From Gammaproteobacteria bacterium (GTDB lineage: Bacteria > Pseudomonadota > Gammaproteobacteria > Pseudomonadales > Pseudomonadaceae), in assembly GCA_023475025.1 (NCBI GenBank), contig JAMCWB010000067.1, forward strand, positions 62,001-126,000: a DNA stretch of 64,000 nt, given 5' to 3'. The stretch's first letter is position 1. Each line of letters starts with the position of its first letter. The notes below the pieces were generated by a model. The model did not search any database, was not told the DNA's origin, and saw nothing but the letters and a program-made list of their open reading frames with translations. This document shows positions 10,849 to 20,313 of the stretch, one piece after another. The position numbers were made by a program, and so were the translations under genes.

Positions 10849-13146
10849 TTACAGGCTGCTGTAACGCGCGCGCAGGCGCTGGCGGATGATTTCTGCGACG
10901 GTATTGACCACGAAGGTCATCGCCAGCAGGACGAGAGCAGCGAGGAAGAGCACGCGGAAGTGCGAGGAGCCGACGGCGGTTTCCGGCAACTCAACGGCAA
11001 TGTTCGCCGACAGGGTGCGCATGCCTTCGAAGATATTGAAGTTGACCACCGGGCTGTTGCCCGTTGCCATCAACACGATCATGGTTTCCCCCACAGCGCG
11101 ACCAAAACCCATCATGACCGCCGAGAAGATACCCGGGCTGGCCGTTGGCAGCACCACACCCACAACGGTTTGCCAGCGTGTGGCACCCAGGGCCAGAGAA
11201 CCCTGGGTCAAATGCTTGGGTACGGTAAAGACCGCATCCTCGGCAATCGAGAAGATGGTCGGGATCACGGCAAAGCCCATGGCGATACCAACAATCAGGG
11301 CGTTACGCTGGTCGTAGGTAATGCCGACATCGGTAAACCACTGGCGCATGCTGCCGCCAAAGAACCAGATCTCGATAAAGGGGCTCAGGATCACGGCGAA
11401 CCAGACAAAGCCGATAATAATGGGCACCAGCAAAGCCGCTTCCCAGCCATCCGGCACAAAGCGACGCAGTGACGTTGGCAGTACCGTTGACCACAGCCAG
11501 GCGAACAGCAGCATCATCACCGGCAAAAGCAACAGAATGCTGAAGATCGCCGGTAGATGGGCTTCGGCAAAGGGCGCCAGCCACAAACCCGCCAGGAAAC
11601 CAAGAATAACCGTTGGCAGCGCTTCCATGATCTCGATACTGGGTTTGACGAAGCCACGCAGCTTGGGGGTCATGAAGTAGGCGGTATAGATAGCCCCGGC
11701 AATCGCCAGCGGCATGGCAAACAGCATGGCGTAGAAGGCCGCCTTGAGCGTACCAATGGTCAGCGGTGTCAGACTGAACTTGGACTCGAACTCATCAGAG
11801 GCCGATGAGGACTGCCAGATATATTCCGGCTCGCTGCGGCCTTCATACCAGACCTTGTTCCACAGGGCACTGAACGACAATTGCGGATGCTGGTTCCAGA
11901 TTTCAGCAACATGGATTTTCGCATCCGGTGTTTTTGCCAGTATCCGACCGTTCAGCGGCGAAATGGCCACCTGGGTAATCGGCTGCTCGACAAATTGATC
12001 AAGGTACAGGGTACGCGCTGAGGTGCCGTAGTGAATACCGACTTGACCGTCGGCATCACCGGCAACAAAGCCCTTGCGGTTGTATTCCGCCGCCAGGCTG
12101 GTAATGGCTGCTCCGTGCGCACGGAAGTCACGCACAAAGGTCAGCTCATACTGGTTATTCTCATCACGTACCAGAAACCACTGGCTCAGTTCACCGCGCT
12201 CGGTACCCACAATCAGGGACACAGTGCCATTGAGGAATTCGATAGCCGTAATCGGGCTGCCAGCACCGGCATCCACGCTTTGCACCAGCCGTGCATTGGC
12301 CGGGTCCCTGACATCGTAATAATGGATGCGACCCTGCCTGTCTGCGACGAACAGGCTACGTAACTGCTGATCCAGCAGCATTTTCACTGGTTCGCCCGGC
12401 ACCGCCGGCAAAGTGTAGCGACTGGTCTGGACCGTGGTTTCTCCGGTCATCATATTGCTGCGGGTAGCAATATTCGCCAGCACCAGGCGCTGGTCCTCGG
12501 TGATACCCGCCATCAGCGTAGCGGCGCGGCCACGCACGCGGCGCTCGATAGCCAGATGCGTCAGCGCAGCGCCCTGTTCATCCAGCTGAATCGGCGCCTC
12601 GCCCAAGGGAAACTCGAATTTGGGTGCAATATGCCGCACCCCGTCCGGAAAGGTCAGGTCATAATCATGCTCGACCACCATTACCTGCCCATTATCCAGA
12701 CCCTGGGCCACAATCTGCGAGCTCGGATTAGCGGATGCGAAGCTGGTGATGCGCGTGCCCTCCGGCAACCCTAGATCCAGATCGGCCCGCACGACACCAT
12801 CGTCAAGCTGGAAAAAGGTTGCCCGCCCCTCGTTGGTGTACTGGAAGCCCAGCTCTTCATAACGCTCGATAAACAAGGCCTGGGTTTCAGCCTCAGTCAC
12901 CGGCAACTCGAGGCTGACCAGCGGGGTTACCGTGGCACCGCGAATAATCGGCGCTACCTCGTAAAACAGATAGACAAAAATCATTGCCAGGGCGAAAACC
13001 ACGCCAAAGCCTGCCGTGCTGATACCCCAGCGCGACAGGCTATCCTTGCGGGCGCGTCGCTTACGCAATTTCTGTCGCGCCTCGGCATTCGGGAGCAAAG
13101 AAGGTGCTGGCGCACTCTCTGCCATGGTTCTGGTCAAGTCAGTCAT
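10849..13146 (-). CDS. pstC: phosphate ABC transporter permease PstC (long form)
   Basis: [45 protein letters not shown]; long periplasmic/WD-like insertion. Confidence 0.92.
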   Translation of the reverse strand: MTDLTRTMAESAPAPSLLPNAEARQKLRKRRARKDSLSRWGISTAGFGVVFALAMIFVYLFYEVAPIIRGATVTPLVSLELPVTEAETQALFIERYEELGFQYTNEGRATFFQLDDGVVRADLDLGLPEGTRITSFASANPSSQIVAQGLDNGQVMVVEHDYDLTFPDGVRHIAPKFEFPLGEAPIQLDEQGAALTHLAIERRVRGRAATLMAGITEDQRLVLANIATRSNMMTGETTVQTSRYTLPAVPGEPVKMLLDQQLRSLFVADRQGRIHYYDVRDPANARLVQSVDAGAGSPITAIEFLNGTVSLIVGTERGELSQWFLVRDENNQYELTFVRDFRAHGAAITSLAAEYNRKGFVAGDADGQVGIHYGTSARTLYLDQFVEQPITQVAISPLNGRILAKTPDAKIHVAEIWNQHPQLSFSALWNKVWYEGRSEPEYIWQSSSASDEFESKFSLTPLTIGTLKAAFYAMLFAMPLAIAGAIYTAYFMTPKLRGFVKPSIEIMEALPTVILGFLAGLWLAPFAEAHLPAIFSILLLLPVMMLLFAWLWSTVLPTSLRRFVPDGWEAALLVPIIIGFVWFAVILSPFIEIWFFGGSMRQWFTDVGITYDQRNALIVGIAMGFAVIPTIFSIAEDAVFTVPKHLTQGSLALGATRWQTVVGVVLPTASPGIFSAVMMGFGRAVGETMIVLMATGNSPVVNFNIFEGMRTLSANIAVELPETAVGSSHFRVLFLAALVLLAMTFVVNTVAEIIRQRLRARYSSL

Positions 13147-13195
13147 AATCGGCTACTCACAGGTCTCTGCCACGATGCTGCAGAGACTAACGGCG

Positions 13196-13217
13196 GGATA
13201 TGACAGCTTTGTTACAG
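13196..13217 (-). promoter_or_regulatory. putative Pho box upstream of pstC
   Basis: Minus strand CTGTAACAAAG-CTGTCATATCC, two 11-bp half-sites. Confidence 0.75.
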
Positions 13218-13262
13218 CGTTGAAATATAGTGCTGCCCGGGCAGTTTTTTCTGCGCAACAAA

Positions 13263-13282
13263 AAGGGGCCTCGCGGCCCCTT
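13263..13282 (-). terminator. terminator downstream of pstS
   Basis: AAGGGGCC-TCGC-GGCCCCTT hairpin followed by T tract on minus strand. Confidence 0.8.
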
Positions 13283-13301
13283 CCTGTCACTGCAAGCTGG
13301 C

Positions 13302-14276
13302 TTAGTTGATGCCCAGCTCGCCCAGTACACGCTCGCCAACGCTGTTCGGTACCGGCACAAAACCGTCACGATGTACCACACCCTGGCCTTCCTGGGTGAA
13401 GATCATGCGCACGAACTCGCGGGTCAGCGGGTCCAGGTCTTCGTTCGGGTTCTTGTTGATATAGACATACAGGTAACGAGCCAGCGGGTAATCACCCGTC
13501 GCCGCGTTTTCAGCAGTCGCTTCGAAGTGCTCACCACCTTGCTCGGCAGCCAGCGGAACGACGCGAACACCTGAGGTGCGGTAGCCGATACCGGAGTAAC
13601 CGATACCGTTGATCGACTCGGTCACACCCTGAACGACCGAAGAAGAACCCGGCTGCTCGTTGATGCTGGACTTGAAGTCACCGCCACACAGGGCGTTATC
13701 CTTGAAGAAACCGTAGGTACCGGATACAGCGTTACGGCTGTACAGGGCGAAGTCACGGTTGGACCAGGCACCGGTCAGACCCAGCTGGCCCCAGCGGGTG
13801 ATATCTTCGCTGGCACCACAACGGCGGGTAGCGGAGAAAATGGCATCAACCTGCGGCAGGCTCAGGCCTTCAATGGGGTTGTCCTTGTTGACATAGACAG
13901 CCAGCATGTCAACGGCAACCGGCAGGGCGTAAGGCGCATAGCCGTGGCGCTGCTCAAAGGTCTGGATTTCCGAATCACGCATGGCGCGGCTCATCGGAGC
14001 AAAGTTGGCAGTCCCTTCGGTGATCGCCGGCGGCGCAGTAGAAGAACCGGCACCCTGGATCTGCACGTTCACGTTCGGGTAGAACTTGTTGAACTCTTCG
14101 GCCCACAGGGTCATCAGGTTGTTCAGGGTATCGGAACCGATACTGGACAGGTTGCCCGATACACCACCAACGCGCTCGTAGCTCGGCAGGTTCGGATCTA
14201 CATCAGCGACGCTGACGCTGCTGAATACAGCCGCGCTGGCAAGACTTACGGCGACACAGAGTTGCTTCAGTTTCAT
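13302..14276 (-). CDS. pstS: phosphate ABC transporter substrate-binding protein PstS
   Basis: Signal peptide; IQGAGSSTAPPAITEGTANFAPMSRAM phosphate-binding pattern. Confidence 0.94.
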   Translation of the reverse strand: MKLKQLCVAVSLASAAVFSSVSVADVDPNLPSYERVGGVSGNLSSIGSDTLNNLMTLWAEEFNKFYPNVNVQIQGAGSSTAPPAITEGTANFAPMSRAMRDSEIQTFEQRHGYAPYALPVAVDMLAVYVNKDNPIEGLSLPQVDAIFSATRRCGASEDITRWGQLGLTGAWSNRDFALYSRNAVSGTYGFFKDNALCGGDFKSSINEQPGSSSVVQGVTESINGIGYSGIGYRTSGVRVVPLAAEQGGEHFEATAENAATGDYPLARYLYVYINKNPNEDLDPLTREFVRMIFTQEGQGVVHRDGFVPVPNSVGERVLGELGIN

Positions 14277-14329
14277 GCTTGTCTCCTTCAGAGGACGTGT
14301 TTGGCATCACGTGGCTCAGTATCGGGATG

Positions 14330-14362
14330 CCATGTGACAACTCTATGCCTGTAATATGACAG
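14330..14362 (-). promoter_or_regulatory. putative extended Pho box upstream of pstS (three 11-bp units)
   Basis: Minus strand CTGTCATATTA-CAGGCATAGAG-TTGTCACATGG. Confidence 0.78.
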
Positions 14363-14526
14363 TTTGGTTAAACCACACGCTGTCTGGAGACGGTTCGGCA
14401 ACTTCTGTGTGCTTTTCATTGAGACTCGGCTGCGCAGGCCGTAATATAGCGCCGCCTGTCACTTGTCAAGCATGATACAGACTGCTTAAGTGACCCAATA
14501 ACTACAATGGCCAAGACGAGTCTGAC

Positions 14527-14919
14527 ATGAATGATGTTGATCAAGATCCGATTCCACAGGGGGAGTTGGCCCTCAAGGTGACCGCACTACCGCGCGATGC
14601 CAACGCCTGGGGAGACATTTTTGGCGGCTGGCTGGTCTCGCAAATGGACCTGGCTGGTACCAGCACCGCTTCGCGCATTGCCCGTGGCCGGGTGGCGACT
14701 GTCGCCATCGACCGCATGGGCTTCATGGTCCCGGTACCGGTGGGCGCACAACTGGCGTTCTATTCGTTACTGCAGGACATTGGTCGCAGCTCGATCAAGA
14801 TCACCGTCGAAGTCTGGAGCGAAGACCTGGCCCATGACGAGTGCCGCAAGGTCACCGAAGCCACCTTTGTTTTCGTGGCCATTGATGACCGTGGTCGAAC
14901 GCGGATCATTCCCTCCTGA
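14527..14919 (+). CDS. acyl-CoA thioesterase (hotdog fold)
   Basis: DIFGGWLVSQMDLAGTSTASRIARGRVATVAIDRMGF motif. Confidence 0.9.
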   Translation: MNDVDQDPIPQGELALKVTALPRDANAWGDIFGGWLVSQMDLAGTSTASRIARGRVATVAIDRMGFMVPVPVGAQLAFYSLLQDIGRSSIKITVEVWSEDLAHDECRKVTEATFVFVAIDDRGRTRIIPS

Positions 14920-14930
14920 TCACGACTGCC

Positions 14931-15500
14931 ATGTCCAAACGCCTGCTGCTGCATACCTTGCCTCTGGCCGATACCATTGATCACCTGAATCGCACCCTGG
15001 GCCGCAGCCTGGCCTGGCTGAGCATCTTGCTGGTGCTGTTCACGGTCAGCGTGGTGTTGCTGCGCTATGGCTTTCAGCGCGGCAATACCGCGTTACAGGA
15101 ACTGACCCTCTACGCCCATGGCCTGATCTTCCTCGGTGCTGCGGCCTGGGCCCTGCAACGGGATAGTCATGTGCGCGTGGATGTGTTTTACCGCCGCTTT
15201 TCCCGTCAACGCCAGGCGCTGATCGACCTCGCTGGCACCCTGTTCCTGCTGCTGCCGATGTGTCTGTTTCTGGCGTGGAACTGCTGGGATTATGTGGCAG
15301 CGTCCTGGGCCCGGCGCGAGGGCTCCGCGGACAGCGGTGGCTTACCTTTCGTGTATATCCAGAAAAGCTTTATCCTCGTGCTGGTCGCTACCTTGCTACT
15401 GCAGGCGCTGGCACAGGTCATCAAGACCCTGGCCGTACTCACCGGTCTGCGCGATGACTTTCTTGACCATCCCGATGACCATCAGGACGAGGTGCTCTGA
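14931..15500 (+). CDS. TRAP transporter small permease (DctQ-like)
   Basis: Four-TM small permease, stop overlaps start of DctM-like gene. Confidence 0.9.
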   Translation: MSKRLLLHTLPLADTIDHLNRTLGRSLAWLSILLVLFTVSVVLLRYGFQRGNTALQELTLYAHGLIFLGAAAWALQRDSHVRVDVFYRRFSRQRQALIDLAGTLFLLLPMCLFLAWNCWDYVAASWARREGSADSGGLPFVYIQKSFILVLVATLLLQALAQVIKTLAVLTGLRDDFLDHPDDHQDEVL

Positions 15501-16870
15501 TGGGCTTTGAGTGGGTCGCCATCCTGTTGTTCGTGTGTATCTGTCTGGCACTGATGCTGGGCTTTCCGGTGGCTTTTACCCTCGGCGGGCTGTCCTTGCT
15601 GTTTGCCGGGGCAGGTATCCTGTTCGGCGTATTTGAGCCCGGTTTTCTCGGCGCCTTGCCCAGCCGTCTGTTCGGCACCATGAACAATCAGACCCTGCTG
15701 GCGGTGCCCCTGTTTGTATTTATGGGCGTGATGCTGGAAAAGTCGCGCATCGCCGACGACCTGCTGGATGCCATGTCACGCCTGTTCGGCAGCCTGCGCG
15801 GCGGCCTGGCGATTGCCGTCTGCCTGGTTGGTGCCCTGCTCGCCGCCAGCACCGGGATTGTTGGTGCCACTGTGGTTACTCTGGGCTTGCTGGCGCTGCC
15901 GACCATGCTCAAGCGCGGTTATGACCCGGCGATTGCCACTGGCACCCTGGCCGCGACCGGGACGCTGGGGCAGATTATTCCACCCTCTATCGTCCTGGTG
16001 TTGCTGGGTGATGTGCTGTCCAGCGCCTATCAGCAGGCGCAACTGCGCCAGGGCATCTTCTCGCCGCAGACGGTCAGCGTCGGTGACCTCTTTGTCGGCG
16101 CCCTGTTGCCCGGCATTCTGCTGATTGGACTGTATCTACTGTATTTGCTGGTGATGGCCTGGTGGCGGCCGGACAAAATGCCGGCCCTGCCGGTCAACGC
16201 ATTGCCGGCCATCAGCCTGCCACGCTTGCTGCTCAGCCTGTTCGCCCCTTTGCTGTTGATCATGTCGGTGCTCGGCTCGATCCTCGCCGGTATCGCCACC
16301 CCGACCGAAGCGGCCGCCGTCGGCGCCCTGGGCGCCAGCCTGCTGGCGATCCTCAAGGGCCGCCTGAGCCTGAGTCGCCTGCGAGCCGTGGCCGAGTCCA
16401 CCACCCTGATCAGCGCCATGGTGTTCATGATCCTGATCGGTGCCTCGATTTTCTCGCTGGTGTTTCGTGGCTTTGGTGGTGAGGATCTGGTGCACAGCCT
16501 GTTCAACGCCCTGCCCGGCGGCGTATTTACCGCCACCTTGCTGGTGATGCTGCTGATCTTTCTGCTCGGCTTTATTCTCGATTTTATCGAGATCACCTTT
16601 GTCGTGGTGCCCATTGTCGGCCCGGTACTGCTGTCCATGGGCCTGGACCCGATCTGGCTCGGCGTGATGATCGCGCTGAACCTGCAAACCTCCTTCCTCA
16701 CCCCGCCCTTCGGCTTTGCCCTCTTCTATCTACGCGGGGTCACCCCGCCCAGCGTACCTACCATGGCGATCTACAGGGGTGTACTGCCCTTTATTGCCAT
16801 CCAGATCCTGTTGCTGATGATCGCCGCCATCTGGCCGGGGCTGATTACCTGGTTGCCGGGAAAACTCTGA
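15500..16870 (+). CDS. TRAP transporter large permease (DctM-like)
   Basis: LGFPVAFTLGGLSLLFA, TGTLAATGTLGQIIPPSIVLVLLGD motifs. Confidence 0.94.
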   Translation: MGFEWVAILLFVCICLALMLGFPVAFTLGGLSLLFAGAGILFGVFEPGFLGALPSRLFGTMNNQTLLAVPLFVFMGVMLEKSRIADDLLDAMSRLFGSLRGGLAIAVCLVGALLAASTGIVGATVVTLGLLALPTMLKRGYDPAIATGTLAATGTLGQIIPPSIVLVLLGDVLSSAYQQAQLRQGIFSPQTVSVGDLFVGALLPGILLIGLYLLYLLVMAWWRPDKMPALPVNALPAISLPRLLLSLFAPLLLIMSVLGSILAGIATPTEAAAVGALGASLLAILKGRLSLSRLRAVAESTTLISAMVFMILIGASIFSLVFRGFGGEDLVHSLFNALPGGVFTATLLVMLLIFLLGFILDFIEITFVVVPIVGPVLLSMGLDPIWLGVMIALNLQTSFLTPPFGFALFYLRGVTPPSVPTMAIYRGVLPFIAIQILLLMIAAIWPGLITWLPGKL

Positions 16871-16871
16871 A

Positions 16872-17081
16872 CTATTGCCAGCTCAGCTTGAGCTCTTTCT
16901 GTGACTGGGCGCAGTCACGCAAATAGAGATTGATCAGGCTCTGGTACGGCAGATCCTTCTCTTCGGCCAGTTGCTTGAAGTAGGCAATAGTGTCCTCATC
17001 CAGGCGAATGGTTACCTGCTTTTTCAGCTTCTTCGCGTAGGGGTTCTTGACCGATTCGGAGAAATCATAGTGATCACGCAT
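16872..17081 (-). CDS. brnA: BrnA-like antitoxin
   Basis: KKQVTIRLDEDTIAYFKQLAEEKDLPYQSLINLYLRDCA; overlaps brnT by 8 bp. Confidence 0.85.
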   Translation of the reverse strand: MRDHYDFSESVKNPYAKKLKKQVTIRLDEDTIAYFKQLAEEKDLPYQSLINLYLRDCAQSQKELKLSWQ

Positions 17082-17367
17082 ATCTGTACTCCTGATATAC
17101 CTTGGCCTCACGCCTGTTGGCCCTGCGCGCTGAAATGATGCGGATTGACTCGCCATCTCTGATGCAGTGGCACACCAGCAAAAGACGTGCATTGATACTG
17201 GTTCCGAGCAGAATAAAGCGGTCTTCATCGCCTGAGTGATCAGGATCGGCAATCAAGCGAGCATAATCGTCGGTAAACACTGACTTTGCTTCATCAAAAG
17301 AAACGCCATGCTTCCTTTGATTGGCAGCATCCTTGCGCACATCCCACTCGAATATCAGTCTATCCAT
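17074..17367 (-). CDS. brnT: BrnT-like toxin (type II TA ribonuclease)
   Basis: FEWDVRKDAANQRKHGVSFDEAKSVFTD ... IRIISARRANRREAKVYQEY. Confidence 0.9.
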   Translation of the reverse strand: MDRLIFEWDVRKDAANQRKHGVSFDEAKSVFTDDYARLIADPDHSGDEDRFILLGTSINARLLLVCHCIRDGESIRIISARRANRREAKVYQEYRYA

Positions 17368-17407
17368 AATTATATTGTAGTTATATTGTTGTTGCTTTCA
17401 AGATCGC

Positions 17408-18178
17408 TCAACAAATCACCAGTGGTTGACTAACACGATCTAGCCCAACCGTGAAATAGACTGCCAACCCAACCAATACCGCGCACTCAACAAGCTCAAC
17501 CGTGGCTCCGGCAGTATCTCCGGTGGTTCCGCCCAGCCGGCGCAGGAAGTGCCAGCCGGCCCAACTGCAGGTGACCGCAGCGATAGCCATTGCCAACAGG
17601 CCAGACCAGCCGAGGGCCAGCATCAGCAGGCCATGCACCAACAATATGGCGAACAGGCTTTTTCGCGGCAGGTTAGCCGCCATGGTCGCCCCGAGGCCAT
17701 TGGCACGTACGTAGGGCAAGCAAAGCAACAGGATTGGCAGGCAACTGCGCCCGAGCCAGGGGGCGAGCAACAGAGCCCAGTACAGATCCTGTTGCAGCAG
17801 GCCATAGAGCGCGGCCCATTTCAGCAACAACACCAATACCAGAGCGGTCACGCCCATGGGGCCACAGGCCGGGTCTTTCATGATCGCCAGGGTGCGCTCG
17901 CGGTCACCATAGCCACCGACCCAGGCATCCACCGTATCGGCCAGGCCATCCAGATGCAGCGCGCCGCTGGCAAGGACCCACAACGCCAGCAGCAAGGCAG
18001 CCAGCAGCGCTGGCGGCACGGCACTGAATAACCAGGCCAGGCTGGCCAACAGACCGCCGAGCAGCAAACCAACCAAAGGGTAATGCAGCAATGAGCGCCC
18101 CTGTTCCGCCGGGCTGGGTGCGCGCGGCAAATGAATTGGCAGACGGGTCAGAAACTGCAAGGCAATCAGCAGGGGCAT
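17408..18178 (-). CDS. cobS: adenosylcobinamide-GDP ribazoletransferase
   Basis: LHLDGLADTVDAWVGG; in cob operon. Confidence 0.93.
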   Translation of the reverse strand: MPLLIALQFLTRLPIHLPRAPSPAEQGRSLLHYPLVGLLLGGLLASLAWLFSAVPPALLAALLLALWVLASGALHLDGLADTVDAWVGGYGDRERTLAIMKDPACGPMGVTALVLVLLLKWAALYGLLQQDLYWALLLAPWLGRSCLPILLLCLPYVRANGLGATMAANLPRKSLFAILLVHGLLMLALGWSGLLAMAIAAVTCSWAGWHFLRRLGGTTGDTAGATVELVECAVLVGLAVYFTVGLDRVSQPLVIC

Positions 18179-18744
18179 TCGCTCAGCTCTCCGTTGCTCG
18201 TCAAGCGCAGGCGGAACAGGCCGCCATGCGGCACCTCGACCTGCAACAGGTCTTTGGCTGGCAGGCCGCGGGCCCGCGCCAACAACAAGCGCATTACCCC
18301 ACCATGAGTAACCACCAGCAAATGCTGCTGTGGATACGCCCGCGGCAAGGCTCCAACGGCCGCCAGTACTCGGTCAGCAAAAGCAACCATGGGCTCGGCT
18401 GCAGGTGGGGTAAAAGCGTAGGGATCGGCCCAGAACTCGCCCAGCGCCTCGGCGCTGGTATGCATCAACTCACTGGCACTGCGCCCTTCCCAGTCGCCAA
18501 AATGCATTTCACGCAGCCCGGGCATGCGGATCAGCTGGCAGCCGTTGGCTTCAGCAATCCCGGCAGCAAAATCGGCGCAGCGGCGCAGCGGCGAGCTGAC
18601 AACCGCCGACCAACCCGTACGACCACTCAGGCTGTCTTGCATCTGCTGCCAGCCCTGCGCGGTCAGCGCATCATCGATACTGCCGCGAAAGCCGCCGCCG
18701 AGTTCGGTTTCGCCGTGGCGCAACAGATCAAGCGTGAGCGTCAT
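18166..18744 (-). CDS. cobC: alpha-ribazole phosphatase / histidine phosphatase
   Basis: [24 protein letters not shown] motif; start chosen at [11 protein letters not shown]. Confidence 0.88.
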   Translation of the reverse strand: MTLTLDLLRHGETELGGGFRGSIDDALTAQGWQQMQDSLSGRTGWSAVVSSPLRRCADFAAGIAEANGCQLIRMPGLREMHFGDWEGRSASELMHTSAEALGEFWADPYAFTPPAAEPMVAFADRVLAAVGALPRAYPQQHLLVVTHGGVMRLLLARARGLPAKDLLQVEVPHGGLFRLRLTSNGELSECPC

Positions 18745-19795
18745 CAGCCCTCCGATCCACACCGGCAGCGGCAAAGCTGGCCATGCTGTTGTGCAGCAGA
18801 CAGGCATGGCGCAACAGGGGAACCGCCAAGGCCGCCCCGGAACCTTCACCCAGGCGCAAACCCAGCTGCAGCATGGGTTCCGCTTGCATGGCGGCCAGCA
18901 AAGCGGCGTGCCCCGGCTCCGCACCCCGGTGGCTGAACAACCACCAGTCCCGGCTGGCCGGGTTGAGCCGTGCTGCGCACAGCGCCGCTGCACTGGCGAT
19001 ATAGCCATCAATCAGTACCGGCAACGCCAGTTGCGCCGCACTGACATAGGCGCCGACCAACGCAGCCAGCTCAAGACCACCGAGATGGCAAAGCCAGTCA
19101 AAGGCCGTGGCGCAGGCTGGCCGATGCAACGCCACTGCCTGATCGATCACCTGGGCCTTGTGCGCCACCCCTGCCGCATCCAGCCCGGTACCCGGGCCCA
19201 CCAGCGCACTGGCCGGGAGCTGCAACAGTGCACAGGCCAGGGCACAGGCAGCCGTGGTATTGCCAATACCCATCTCGCCGCCAATAAAGACCTCACAACC
19301 TCGACCGGCAGCCTGCATAACTACCTCGCGCCCTACGGCCATGGCCTGCTCACACTGTTCCGCTGTCATTGCCGCTTGGCGGCGCAGGTTGGCGGTACCC
19401 GGGGCCAACTGCCAATGCCGCACGCCAGGCATGTCTGCCACCGGCATGGCCAGGCCCAGGGCATGTAGCTGCAGCTCGGCATTCAGGCTGTCGGCAAGTA
19501 CACTGATAGCCGCTCCCCCCGTAGCGAAATTGCCCAGCATCTGCCCGGTCACCGCTTGTGGATAGGCCGAAACGCCCTCGGCAACAACGCCATGATCAGC
19601 GGCAAAGATGGCAATGGTTACTCGCTCGGCCTGCGGTCGGTCACTCGCCTGCATGGCGGCCAATTGCACGGCCAGGGCTTCCAACTGCCCAAGTGAACCC
19701 GCCGGCTTGGTCAACTGCGTCTGCCGGGCGCGAGCCCGTTGCGCATACACCTCGCTCGGGCGAGCAACCCGGCCCTGCCACCATGGCTGTTTCAT
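18728..19795 (-). CDS. cobT: nicotinate-nucleotide--dimethylbenzimidazole phosphoribosyltransferase
   Basis: [33 protein letters not shown] motifs. Confidence 0.95.
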   Translation of the reverse strand: MKQPWWQGRVARPSEVYAQRARARQTQLTKPAGSLGQLEALAVQLAAMQASDRPQAERVTIAIFAADHGVVAEGVSAYPQAVTGQMLGNFATGGAAISVLADSLNAELQLHALGLAMPVADMPGVRHWQLAPGTANLRRQAAMTAEQCEQAMAVGREVVMQAAGRGCEVFIGGEMGIGNTTAACALACALLQLPASALVGPGTGLDAAGVAHKAQVIDQAVALHRPACATAFDWLCHLGGLELAALVGAYVSAAQLALPVLIDGYIASAAALCAARLNPASRDWWLFSHRGAEPGHAALLAAMQAEPMLQLGLRLGEGSGAALAVPLLRHACLLHNSMASFAAAGVDRRADDAHA

Positions 19796-20313
19796 GCCGG
19801 CCCCCCTTTGAGCAATTGCGGCAAGCCGGCAACACAAAAGGTCACTCGCTGGCAGTGTGCCGCCAGCGCCTGATGCAAATGGCCGGCTGCATCCACATAG
19901 CGCCGGCTGAGTTCACCCATGGGCACCACGCCGAGGCCGGTTTCATTGCTCACCAGAATGACCTGCCCCGGCAGTGCCGGCAGCAGTGTTAGCAGTGCAC
20001 TGGTTTCCTGCTCTAGACGCCCAGGCTCATCGACCAGCAGTAGATTGCTCAGCCACAGGGTGAGGCAGTCAACCAGCAGACAGCGCCCGACAGCCGCTTC
20101 GCGCTGCAGGGCAGCAGCCAACGCCAGTGGCTCTTCCACCAACGTCCAATCCGCGGGGCGCTGCGCCCGGTGCTGATCAATCCGCGCGGCCATCTCGTCA
20201 TCCAGTGCCTGGGCGGTAGCGATATAGACCACCGGCAAACCCGTGGCACGGGCCAGCATTTCGGCGTGACGGCTCTTGCCCGAGCGGGCACCGCCAAGAA
20301 TCAGTTCATGCAT
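19792..20313 (-). CDS. cobU: adenosylcobinamide kinase/guanylyltransferase
   Basis: [14 protein letters not shown]-loop; [24 protein letters not shown]. Confidence 0.95.
   Translation of the reverse strand: MHELILGGARSGKSRHAEMLARATGLPVVYIATAQALDDEMAARIDQHRAQRPADWTLVEEPLALAAALQREAAVGRCLLVDCLTLWLSNLLLVDEPGRLEQETSALLTLLPALPGQVILVSNETGLGVVPMGELSRRYVDAAGHLHQALAAHCQRVTFCVAGLPQLLKGGPA

Noticed and set aside
9158-10864. 568-aa plus-strand ORF
   Set aside because: Lies antisense to pstA; low-complexity His/Gln-rich translation typical of a high-GC shadow frame
11952-12774. Plus-strand ORFs inside pstC
   Set aside because: Antisense to the long periplasmic part of PstC, which is consistent with long-form PstC proteins; no RBS or domain support
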